NCBI GenBank assembly: GCA_032718475.1
Contig: JAUCBJ010006092.1
Location: forward strand, 1-52,843
Direction of reading: 5' to 3'
Source: Nemertoderma westbladi
Lineage: Eukaryota; Xenacoelomorpha; Nemertodermatida; Nemertodermatidae
DNA: 52,843 nt
The notes under the pieces were generated by a model that saw nothing but the letters and a program-made list of their open reading frames with translations, ran no database searches and had not been told where the DNA came from. A program made the translations under genes and the position numbers. Of this stretch, positions 24,352-36,000 are shown one piece after another (within the stretch, counting starts at the first letter, position 1; every line of letters starts with the position of its first letter).

Positions 24352-24631
24352 AAGTAAAGTAAAAAGTAAATTTTCTTCAGCCGCTAGGCCAGGGATTACG
24401 CACAAAGTCTGACGACTGATTTCCAGTGCGGTCCCCCCAGAACTTTACTCCCCAGAGGAAACTCCAGTACTCATTTAGCTACCACTTAAGGATGCAAGGC
24501 AGAGATGCGCCCTGGCTGGTCCCTTTAAAGCATTCATGCCGACACGAAAACTGCCCTGGCCCATATGAGGATCGAACCCACGACCTACGGGAGATATGAA
24601 TTCAATGCAACCACTACACCAAGGTGGAACC
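24352..24631 (-). mobile_element. tRNA-derived SINE inserted in the RTE-like element
   Basis: On the minus strand the head reads GGTTCCACCTTGGTGTAGTG. The A box is TGGTGTAGTGG (complement of 24611-24621) and the B box GGTTCGATCC (complement of 24569-24578), with tRNA-like spacing. The body contains GAGTTTCCTCTGGGGAGTAA and TGGCCTAGCGGCTGAAGAAA, and the tail is A/T-rich TTTACTTTTTACTTTACTTT. RT coding resumes in register on the other side (ADAQL before, LLNKVERASKEVG after). CTAAA flanks both sides, a possible short target-site duplication. The tail end also occurs at 51938-51992. Confidence 0.85.
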
Positions 24632-25272
24632 TTCTACTAAATAAAGTGGAGAGGGCTTCTAAGGAGGTTGGATAGCATATAAATTCTACCAAGACCAAAT
24701 TCATGACCTTTAATGTTGATGGAAACTTGACAACCATTGATAATAATCAACTAAGGAAGGTCGACGACTTCCAGTACCTTGGATCATGGATAGAGAGTAG
24801 CAAAAAGGACATAGAAGTTAGAAAAGCAAAGGCTTGGGTAGCTCTATCAAAAATGGATTCCATCTGGAAATCAGATCTCTCCAGGCACCTGAAGACTAAG
24901 TTCTTTCGAGCCACAGTGGAAAGTGTATTTTTATACGGGGGTGAGACCTGGACACTGACTAAACATCAGCTTGAGACAACACATGACAAACGCCGAGCTT
25001 TATGGTACAATACCACCTGTATCAACCACCCTCCGTGAACGCAGATTGAGATTCAGTGGGCACTGCTGGCGAAGTAAAGACGAGGTCATACCAGATCTAC
25101 TTCTCTGGCAACTTACTCATGGAAAGCGTAATCGTGGACGACTGGCCATATATAAATGCACATGGCACATATATAGATCAACTTGAAAGGGATACTGAAC
25201 TTGGGAGAAACGAAATTGTGACAACCATGGAGAATCGGGAAGCCTGAAAGGATCTCATTTCCACTGTCCGAG
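24632..25272 (+). pseudogene. C-terminal part of family-2 reverse transcriptase
   Basis: After the SINE the frame continues with NSTKTKFMTFNVDG, KVDDFQYLGSWIESS, WVALSKMDSIWKS, VFLYGGETWTLTK (the YGxETW motif of this LINE group), then frameshifts to TTLRERRLRFSGHCW and again to DQLERDTELGRNEI and TMENREA-KDLISTVR. A TAG (24679) precedes HINSTKTK. The (TAG)n tail follows within 20 bp. Confidence 0.88.
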
Positions 25273-25520
25273 TTCGCTCGACCTAGTAGTAGTAGTAATT
25301 ATATATAATTATACCATATACTTAATTAAATACAATCTTAATCATTATTATTTTAACTTTACATTAAAAAGTAGTTGAATTATAAATTGTTGCGGCAGCC
25401 GAATATTTTATTACCTAACATAGAAGTAAATGAATTCAATATTATTTTGTAAGTGTAAGTCACTCAATAAGTCAGTTTAGCAGGATGAAGAGAGATATAT
25501 TTAAATTGAAGTTCAACAAT

Positions 25521-28500
25521 TATTTAGGGATGTATTATTCAATACAGATTGAGAGATTGATGGTACTGATATACTGCATTTCGCTCTCATTGATTTAAGG
25601 ATATAGTCGATACAGACGGAGAGATTGATGGTACTGATATACTGCATTTCACTCTCATTGATTTAAGGATATAGTCGATACAGACGGAGAGATTGATGGT
25701 ACTGATATACTGCATTTCGCTCTCATTGATTTAAGGATATAGTCGATACAGATGGAGAGATTGATGGTACCAATATACTGCATTTCGCTCTCATTGATTT
25801 AAGGATATAGTCGATACAGACGGAGAGATTGATGGTACTGATATACTGCATTTCGCTCTCATTGATTTAAGGATATAGTCGATACAGACGGAGAGATTGA
25901 TGGTACTGATATACTGCAGTTAGCTCTCATTGATTTAGGAATGTAGTTGATACAGATGGAGAGATTGATGGTACCGATATACCGCAGTTCGTTCTCATTA
26001 ATTTAGGGATGTAGTTGATACAGACAGAGAGATTGATTGTACCGATCCAATATACTGCAGTTCGCTCTCATTGATTTAAGGATATAGTCGATACAGACGG
26101 AGAGATTGATGGTACTGATATACTGCATTTCACTCTCATTGATTTAAGGATATAGTCGATACAGACGGAGAGATTGATGGTACTGATATACTGCATTTCA
26201 CTCTCATTGATTTAAGGATATAGTCGATACAGACGGAGAGATTGATGGTACTGATATACTGCATTTCGCTCTCATTGATTTAAGGATATAGTCGATACAG
26301 ACGGAGAGATTGATGGTACTGATATACTGCATTTCGCTCTCATTGATTTAAGGATATAGTCGATACAGACGGAGAGATTGATGGTACTGATATACTGCAG
26401 TTAGCTCTCATTGATTTAGGAATGTAGTTGATACAGATGGAGAGATTGATGGTACCGATATACCGCAGTTCGTTCTCATTAATTTAGGGATGTAGTTGAT
26501 ACAGACAGAGAGATTGATTGTACCGATCCAATATACTGCAGTTCGCTCTCATTGATTTAAGGATATAGTCGATACAGACGGAGAGATTGATGGTACTGAT
26601 ATACTGCATTTCACTCTCATTGATTTAAGGATATAGTCGATACAGACGGAGAGATTGATGGTACTGATATACTGCATTTCACTCTCATTGATTTAAGGAT
26701 ATAGTCGATACAGACGGAGAGATTGATGGTACTGATATACTGCATTTCGCTCTCATTGATTTAAGGATATAGTCGATACAGACGGAGAGATTGATGGTAC
26801 TGATATACTGCATTTCGCTCTCATTGATTTAAGGATATAGTCGATACAGACAGAGAGATTGATGGTACCGATCCGATATACCGCAGTTCGTTAATTTATT
26901 TAGGAATGTAGTCGATACAGATGGAGAGATTGATGGTGCCAATATACTACAGTTTGATCTCATTTATTTAGGGATCTAGTCGATACAGATGGAGAGATTG
27001 ATGGTACCGATATACTGCAGTTCATTCTCTTTGATTTAGGGATGTAGTCGATACAGACAGAGAGATTGATGGTACCGATCCAATATACCGCAGTTCGATC
27101 TCATTGATTTAGGGATGTAGTCGATACAGATGGAGAGATTGTTGGTACCGATATACTGCAGTTCGCTCTCATTTATTTAGGGATGTAGTTGATACAGACA
27201 GAGAGATTGATGGTACCGATCCAATATACCGCAGTTCGATCTCATTGATTTAGGGATGTAGTCGATACAGATGGAGAGATTGACGGTACCGATATACTGC
27301 AGTTCGTTAATTTATTTAGGAATGTAGTCGATACAGATGGAGAGATTGATGGTACCGATACACTGCAGTTCGTTCTCATTGATTTAGGGATGTAGTCGAT
27401 ACAGACAGAGAGATTGATGGTACCGATCCAATATACCGCAGTTCGCTCTCATTGATTTAGGGATGTAGTCGATACAGACAGAGAGATTGATGGTACCGAT
27501 ACACTGCAGTTCGTTCTCATTGATTTAGGGATGTAGTCGATACAGACAGAGAGATTGATGGTACCGATCCAATATACCGCAGTTTGCTCTCATTGATTTA
27601 GGGATCTAGTCGATACAGACAGAGAGATTGATGGTACCGATACACTGCAGTTCGTTCTCATTGATTTAGGGATGTAGTCGATACAGACAGAGAGATTGAT
27701 GGTACCGATCCAATATACCGCTGTTCGATCTCATTTATTTAGGGATGTAGTCGATACAGATGGAGAGATTGATGGTACCGATATACTGCAGTTCGCTCTC
27801 ATTAATTTAGGGATGTAGTTGATACAGACAGAGAGATTGATGGTACCAATATACCGCTGTTCGATCTCATTTATTTAGGGATGTAGTCGATACAGATGGA
27901 GAGATTGATGGTACCGATATACTGCAGTTCGCTCTCATTAATTTAGGGATGTAGTTGATACAGATGGAGAGATTGATGGTACCAATATACTGCAGTTCGC
28001 TCTCATTGATTTAGGGATGTAGTTGATACAGTTGGAGAGATTGATGGTACCGATATACTGCAGTTCGCTCTCATTAATTTAGGGATGTAGTTGATACAGA
28101 TGGAGAGATTGATGGTACCGATATACTGCAGTTCGCTCTCATTAATTTAGGGATGTAGTTGATACAGATGGAGAGATTGATGGTACCAATATACTGCAGT
28201 TCGCTCTCATTGATTTAGGGATGTAGTTGATACAGATGGAGTGATTGATGGTACCGATATACTGCAGTTCGCTCTCATTTATTTAGGGATGTAGTTGATA
28301 CAGATGGAGAGATTGATGGTACCAATATACTGCAGTTCGCTCTCATTGATTTTGGGATGAGGTCGATACAGATGGAGAGATTGATGGTACCGATCCAATA
28401 TACCACAGTTCGTTAATTTATTTAGGAATGTAGTCGATACGGATGGAGAGATTGATGGTGCCAATATACTGCATTTCGTTCTCATTTATTTAGGGATGTA

Positions 28501-31500
28501 GTTGATACAGACAGAGAGATTGATGGTACCGATACACTGCAGTTCGTTCTCATTGATTTAGGGATGTAGTCGATACAGACAGAGAGATTGATGGTACCGA
28601 TCCAATATACCGCAGTTCGATCTCATTGATTTAGGGATGTAGTCGATACAGAGAGAGAGATTGATGGTACCGATATACTGCAGTTCACTCTCATTTATTT
28701 AGGGATGTAGTCGATACAGATGGAGAGATTGATGGTACCGATACACTGCAGTTCGTTCTCATTGATTTAGGGATGTAGTCGATACAGACAGAGAGATTGA
28801 TGGTACCGATCCAATATACCGCAGTTCGATCTCATTGATTTAGGGATGTAGTCGATACAGACAGAGAGATTGATGGTACCGATATACTGCAGTTCGCTCT
28901 CATTTATTTAGGGATGTAGTCGATACAGACAGAGAGATTGATGGTACCGATCCAATATACCGCAGTTCGATCTCATTGATTTAGGGATGTAGTCGATACA
29001 GATGGAGAGATTGATGGTACCGATATACTGCAGTTCGCTCTCATTGATTTAGGAATGTAGTTGATACATATGGAGAGATTGATGGTACCGATATACTGCA
29101 GTTCGCTCTCATTGATTTAGGGATGTAGTCGATACAGATGGAGAGATTGATGGTACCAATATACTGCAGTTCGCTCTCATTCATTTAAGGATCTAGTCGA
29201 TACAGATGGAGAGATTGATGGTACCAATATACTACAGTTTGATCTCATTTATTTAGGGATCTAGTCAATACCGATTGAAGCGATTGATGGTATGGATACA
29301 CTGCATTTCGTTCTCATTGATTTAGGGATGTAGTCAATACAGACAGAGAGATTGATGGTACCGATCCAATATACCGCTGTTCGATCTCATTGATTTAGGG
29401 ATGTAGTTGATACAGATTGAGAGATTGATGGTACCGATATACTGCAGTTCGCTCTCATTGATTTAGGAATGTAGTTGATACAGATGGAGAGATTGATGGT
29501 ACTGATATACTGCATTTCGTTCTCATTGATTTAGGGATGTAGTCAATACAGACAGAGAGATTGATGGTACCGATCCAATATACCGCTGTTCGATCTCATT
29601 GATTTAGGGATGTAGTTGATACAGATTGAGAGATTGATGGTACCGATATACTGCAGTTCGCTCTCATTGATTTAGGAATGTAGTTGATACAGATGGAGAG
29701 ATTGATGGTACTGATATACTGCAGTTCGCTCTCATTGATTTAGGGATGTAGTCGCTACAGACGGAGAGATTGATGGTACCAATATACTGCAGTTCGCTCT
29801 CATTGATTTAGGGATGTAGTTGATACAGATGGAGAGATTGATGGTACTGATATACTGCAGTTCGTTCTCATTGATTTAAGGATATAGTCGCTACAGACGG
29901 AGAGATTGATGGTACCAATATACTGCAGTTCGCTCTCATTGATTTAGGGATGTAGTTGATACAGACAGAGAGATTGATGGTACCGATCCAATATACTGCA
30001 GTTCGCTCTCATTCATTTAAGGATCTAGTCGATACAGATGGAGAGATTGATGGTACCGATATACTGCAGTTCGATCTCATTTATTTAGGGATCTAGTTGA
30101 TGCAGATGGAGAGATTGATGGTACCAATATACTGCAGTTCGTTCTCATTGATTTAAGGATATAGTCGCTACAGACGGAGAGATTGATGGTACCAATATAC
30201 CGCTGTTCGATCTCATTTATTTAGGGATCTAGTCGATACAGATGGAGAGATTGATGGTACCGATATACTGCAGTTCGATCTCATTTATTTAGGGATCTAG
30301 TTGATGCAGATGGAGAGATTGATGGTACCAATATACTGCAGTTCGTTCTCATTGATTTAAGGATATAGTCGCTACAGACGGAGAGATTGATGGTACCAAT
30401 ATACCGCTGTTCGATCTCATTTATTTAGGGATGTAGTCGATACAGATGGAGAGATTGATGGTACCGATATACTGCAGTTCGTTCTCATTGATTTAAGGAT
30501 ATAGTCGCTACAGACGGAGAGATTGATGGTACCAATATACTGCAGTTCGCTCTCATTGATTTAGGGATGTAGTTGATACAGACAGAGAGATTGATTGTAC
30601 CGATCCAATATACTGCAGTTCGCTCTCATTCATTTAAGGATGTAGTCGATACAGATGGAGAGATTGATGGTACCAATATACTGCAGTTCGCTCTCATTGA
30701 TTTAGGGATGTAGTTGATACAGACAGAGAGATTGATTGTACCGATCCAATATACTGCAGTTCGCTCTCATTCATTTAAGGATGTAGTCGATACAGACGGA
30801 GAGATTGATGGTACCAATATACTGCAGTTCGCTCTCATTGATTTAGGGATGTAGTTGATACAGACAGAGAGATTGATTGTACCGATCCAATATACTGCAG
30901 TTCGCTCTCATTCATTTAAGGATGTAGTCGATACAGATGGAGAGATTGATGGTACCGATATACTGCAGTTCGCTCTCATTGATTTAGGAATGTAGTCGAT
31001 ACAGATGGAGAGATTGATGGTACCGATATACTGCAGTTCGCTCTCATTAATTTAGGGATATAGTTGATACAGATGGAGAGATTGATGGTACCGATATACT
31101 GCAGTTCGCTCTCATTGATTTAGGGATGTAGTCGATACAGACAGAGAGATTGATGGTACCGATCCAATATACCGCAGTTCGCTCTCATTGATCTAGGAAT
31201 GTAGTCGATACAGATGGAGAGATTGATGGTACCAATATACTGCAGTTCGATCTCATTTATTTAGGGATCTAGTTGATGCAGATGGAGAGATTGATGGTAC
31301 GGATATACTGCAGTTCGTTAATTTATTTAGGAATGTAGTCGATACAGATGGAGAGATTGTTGTGGTACCAATATACTGCAGTTCGCTCTCATTGATTTAA
31401 GGATATAGTCGATACAGACGGAGAGATTGATGGTACTGATATACTGCATTTCGTTCTCATTGATTTAGGGATGTAGTCGATACAGACAGAGAGACTGATG

Positions 31501-32560
31501 GTACCAATATACTGCAGTTCGTTCTCATTTATTTAGGGATGTAGTTGATACAGATGGAGAGATTGATGGTACCGATCCGATATACCGCAGTTCGATCTCA
31601 TTGATTTAAGGATATAGTCGATACAGACGGAGAGATTGATGGTACTGATATACTGCAGTTAGCTCTCATTGATTTTGGGATGTAGTTGATACAGATGGAG
31701 AGATTGATGGTACTGATACACTGCATTTCGTTCTCATTTATTTAGGGATGTAGTTGATACAGATGGAGAGATTGATGGCACCGATATACTGCAGTTCGAT
31801 CTCATTTATTTAGGGATCTAGTTGATGCAGATGGAGAGATTGATGGTACGGATATACTGCAGTTCGTTAATTTATTTAGGAATGTAGTCGATACAGATGG
31901 AGAGATTGTTGTGGTACCAATATACTGCAGTTCGCTCTCATTGATTTAAGGATATAGTCGATACAGACGGAGAGATTGATGGTACTGATATACTGCATTT
32001 CGTTCTCATTGATTTAGGGATGTAGTCGATACAGACAGAGAGATTGATGGTACCAATATACTGCAGTTCGCTCTCATTGATTTTGGGATGTAGTTGATAC
32101 AGATGGAGAGATTGATGGTACTGATACAATATACCGCAGTTCGATCTCATTGATTTAAGGATATAGTCGATACAGACGGAGAGATTGATGGTACTGATAT
32201 ACTGCAGTTAGCTCTCATTGATTTTGGGATGTAGTTGATACAGATGGAGAGATTGATGGTACTGATATACTGCATTTCGTTCTCATTTATTTAGGGATGT
32301 AGTTGATACAGATGGAGAGATTGATGGTACCGATCCGATATACCGCAGTTCGATCTCATTGATTTAAGGATATAGTCGATACAGACGGAGAGATTGGTGG
32401 TACTGATATACTGCAGTTAGCTCTCATTGATTTTGGGATGTAGTTGATACAGATGGAGAGATTGATGGTACTGATATACTGCATTTCGTTCTCATTTATT
32501 TAGGGATGTAGTTGATACAGATGGAGAGATTGATGGCACCGATATACTGCAGTTCGTTCT
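25521..32560. repeat. 68/73-bp minisatellite array, about 100 copies, intron 2
   Basis: The basic 68-bp unit contains GATTTAGGGATGTAGTCGAT, ACAGATGGAGAGATTGATGG and TACCGATATACTGCAGTTCG. A 73-bp form has a 5-bp insertion (CCGATCCAATATACCGC). The left part (25560-26870) is a higher-order repeat of seven monomers: the segment at 26042 recurs at 26523, 481 bp later. Further right, 68- and 73-bp forms alternate and other composite blocks recur (for example around 31250 and 31800). The final monomer runs into exon 3: its CTGCAGTTCGTTCT is the exon 3 splice acceptor and first 8 exon bases. Confidence 0.97.
32545..32552 (+). promoter_or_regulatory. 3' splice site of exon 3, inside the last 68-bp monomer
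   Basis: TACTGCAG precedes exon 3. The same CTGCAGTTC occurs in most of the roughly 100 upstream monomers, so the acceptor itself is part of the repeated unit. The polypyrimidine tract is weak. An alternative AG at 32564-32565 would break phase agreement with exon 2. Confidence 0.6.
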
Positions 32561-32669
32561 ACAAGGCTACGATGGCCGAGTATCTCCAAGCGACTTAACA
32601 AAGAAACCAACAAATGTTACCATATCCATATATGTTACCAATCTTGGACCCATTTCCGAGCAAAACATG
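32553..32669 (+). CDS. Exon 3 of Cys-loop receptor-like gene: start of ligand-binding domain
   Basis: 39 codons in phase 0 on both sides. The protein starts FVLQGYDGRVSPSD, matching the LLxGYDxRxRP motif at the beginning of the extracellular domain in GABA-A, glycine and GluCl subunits. It continues with TNVTISIYVTNLGPISEQNM, matching the VxVxxxVxSxxxISExNM beta-strand block. It ends ATG|GTAAGT (32670). In GABA-A receptor genes an intron also falls just after the SExNM motif, as far as I recall, which supports the call. NVT is a potential N-glycosylation site. The first eight bases are shared with the upstream satellite. Confidence 0.85.
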
Positions 32670-32969
32670 GTAAGTTTACTTTCGATTTCGTGGCTGTTTC
32701 ATTAGAAAAATTTATGCTAGCAGTATGATGCCAACAAAGTTAGGGAACACGAAATATAAATGCAGAGCTGGACTTTTAATGAAATTGCTCAAAGAGTTAT
32801 TAACAATAATTATAAGATGTGCTAGTATGCCAAAGTTCCATATATTAATTTGTTTGCGAATAATATTTCCCAATTATTACACGTGTGTATTTAACGAATC
32901 TTTTAGAAATTCTCACCCATAATAAATCACTCAGCTCCATTCTAATGAATAAATGTTTGTTATCCCTAG

Positions 32970-33084
32970 AATTTTGGTGTGGATTTTTACTTGAGACACA
33001 CGTGGGTGGATCCAAGGATGAACTGGACTAGACTACTGGTCGAGAACAATCTGACGGTGGAAGGACGGCCACCATACCCTATCA
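32970..33084 (+). CDS. Exon 4 of Cys-loop receptor-like gene
   Basis: The acceptor TTTGTTATCCCTAG ends at 32969, 300 bp after exon 3. It encodes 38 codons plus one nucleotide: NFGVDFYLRHTWVDPRMNW matches the MDYxxDxYxRQxWxDxRL block (loop D strand) of anionic Cys-loop receptors. TRLLVENNLTVEGRPPYPI follows, with potential N-glycosylation at NWT and NLT. The exon ends ATC A|GTAAGT, phase 1, and exon 5 begins with GT in the complementary phase, making a Ser codon. The last 29 bp (33056-33084) and the donor are the first unit of the 42-bp array. Ligand and ion selectivity cannot be decided from this part. Confidence 0.85.
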
Positions 33085-36000
33085 GTAAGTGATGACCGGT
33101 AGAAGGACGGCCACCATACCCTATCAGTAAGTGATGGTCGGTAGAAGGACGGCCACCATACCCTATAAGTAAATGATGGCTGGTAGAAGGACGGCCACCA
33201 TACCCTATCAGTAAGTGAATCTCGGTAGAAGGACGGCCACCATACCCTATCAGTAAGTGATGGTCTGTAGAAGGACGGCCACCATACCCTATCAGTAAGT
33301 GATGGTCTGTAGAAGGACGGCCACCATACCCTATCAGTAAGTGATGGTCGGTAGAAGGACGGCCACCATACCCTATCAGTAAGTGATGGTCTGTAGAAGG
33401 ACGGCCACCATACCCTATCAGTAAGTGATGGTCTGTAGAAGGACGGCCACCATACCCTATCAGTAAGTGATGACCGGTAGAAGGACGGCCACCATACCCT
33501 ATCAGTAAGTGATGGTCGGTAGAAGGACGGCCACCATACCCTATCAGTAAGTGATGGTCGGTAGAAGGACGGCCACCATACCCTATCAGTAAGTGATGAC
33601 CGGTAGAAGGACGGCCACCATACCCTATCAGTAAGTGATGGTCGGTAGAAGGACGGCCACCATACCCTATAAGTAAATGATGGCTGGTAGAAGGACGGCC
33701 ACCATACCCTATCAGTAAGTGAATCTCGGTAGAAGGACGGCCACCATACCCTATCAGTAAGTGATGGTCTGTAGAAGGACGGCCACCATACCCTATCAGT
33801 AAGTGATGGCCGGTAGAAGGACGGCCACCATACCCTATCAGTAAGTGATGGTCGGTAGAAGGACGGCCACCATACCCTATCAGTAAGTGATGGTCGGTAG
33901 AAGGACGGCCACCATACCCTATCAGTAAGTGATGGTCGGTAGAAGGACGGCCACCATACCCTATCAGTAAGTGATGACCGGTAGAAGGACGGCCACCATA
34001 CCCTATCAGTAAGTGATGGTCGGTAGAAGGACGGCCACCATACCCTATCAGTAAGTGATGGTCGGTAGAAGGACGGCCACCATACCCTATCAGTAAGTGA
34101 TGACCGGTAGAAGGACGGCCACCATACCCTATCAGTAAGTGATGGTCGGTAGAAGGACGGCCACCATACCCTATCAGTAAGTGATGGTCGGTAGAAGGAC
34201 GGCCACCATACCCTATCAGTAAGTGATGGTCGGTAGAAGGACGGCCACCATACCCTATCAGTAAGTGATGACCGGTAGAAGGACGGCCACCATACCCTAT
34301 CAGTAAGTGATGGTCGGTAGAAGGACGGCCACCATACCCTATCAGTAAGTGATGGTCGGTAGAAGGACGGCCACCATACCCTATCAGTAAGTGATGACCG
34401 GTAGAAGGACGGCCACCATACCCTATCAGTAAGTGATGACCGGTAGAAGGACGGCCACCATACCCTATCAGTAAGTGATGGTCGGTAGAAGGACGGCCAC
34501 CATACCCTATCAGTAAGTGATGACCGGTAGAAGGACGGCCACCATACCCTATCAGTAAGTGATGGTCGGTAGAAGGACGGCCACCATACCCTATCAGTAA
34601 GTGATGGTCGGTAGAAGGACGGCCACCATACCCTATCAGTAAGTGATGACCGGTAGAAGGACGGCCACCATACCCTATCAGTAAGTGATGACCGGTAGAA
34701 GGACGGCCACCATACCCTATCAGTAAGTGATGGCCGGTAGAAGGACGGCCACCATACCCTATCAGTAAGTGATGGTCGGTAGAAGGACGGCCACCATACC
34801 CTATCAGTAAGTGATGACCGGTAGAAGGACGGCCACCATACCCTATCAGTAAGTGATGGTCGGTAGAAGGACGGCCACCATACCCTATCAGTAAGTGATG
34901 GTCGGTAGAAGGACGGCCACCATACCCTATCAGTAAGTGATGGTCGGTAGAAGGACGGCCACCATACCCTATCAGTAAGTGATGACCGGTAGAAGGACGG
35001 CCACCATACCCTATCAGTAAGTGATGGTCGGTAGAAGGACGGCCACCATACCCTATCAGTAAGTGATGGTCGGTAGAAGGACGGCCACCATACCCTATCA
35101 GTAAGTGATGACCGGTAGAAGGACGGCCACCATACCCTATCAGTAAGTGATGACCGGTAGAAGGACGGCCACCATACCCTATCAGTAAGTGATGACCGGT
35201 AGAAGGACGGCCACCATACCCTATCAGTAAGTGATGACCGGTAGAAGGACGGCCACCATACCCTATCAGTAAGTGATGGTCGGTAGAAGGACGGCCACCA
35301 TACCCTATCAGTAAGTGATGGTCGGTAGAAGGACGGCCACCATACCCTATCAGTAAGTGATGGTCGGTAGAAGGACGGCCACCATACCCTATCAGTAAGT
35401 GATGGTCGGTAGAAGGACGGCCACCATACCCTATCAGTAAGTGATGACCGGTAGAAGGACGGCCACCATACCCTATCAGTAAGTGATGACCGGTAGAAGG
35501 ACGGCCACCATACCCTATCAGTAAGTGATGACCGGTAGAAGGACGGCCACCATACCCTATCAGTAAGTGATGGTCGGTAGAAGGACGGCCACCATACCCT
35601 ATCAGTAAGTGATGGTCGGTAGAAGGACGGCCACCATACCCTATCAGTAAGTGATGGTCGGTAGAAGGACGGCCACCATACCCTATCAGTAAGTGATGGT
35701 CGGTAGAAGGACGGCCACCATACCCTATCAGTAAGTGATGACCGGTAGAAGGACGGCCACCATACCCTATCAGTAAGTGATGGTCGGTAGAAGGACGGCC
35801 ACCATACCCTATCAGTAAGTGATGGTCGGTAGAAGGACGGCCACCATACCCTATCAGTAAGTGATGGTCTGTAGAAGGACGGCCACCATACCCTATCAGT
35901 AAGTGATGACCGGTAGAAGGACGGCCACCATACCCTATCAGTAAGTGATGACCGGTAGAAGGACGGCCACCATACCCTATCAGTAAGTGATGGTCTGTAG

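Larger units (their letters stand above)
21535..25290 (+). mobile_element. Near full-length, decayed RTE-like non-LTR retrotransposon (family 2)
   Basis: It begins near GTCAGGTCAGGTCCCCAGAT with a 5' leader of about 650 bp. The leader holds a duplicated GGCGGAAGGTAATCAACCAA (21899 and 21942). An APE-type endonuclease, a reverse transcriptase and a C-terminal segment follow. The element ends in (TAG)n near 25273-25287, like family 1. In-frame stops, frameshifts and an inserted SINE break the single ORF. It lies in intron 2, directly after exon 2, in the sense orientation. RTE clade is inferred from the EN-RT architecture and the simple-repeat tail. A relative such as a CR1/Jockey lineage is less likely. 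Confidence 0.85.

Noticed and set aside
32566-32669. Alternative exon 3 start after ACAAG at 32565
   Set aside because: It would begin in phase 1, which does not fit the exon 2 donor, and would lose the FVLQ residues that fit the family motif before GYD.
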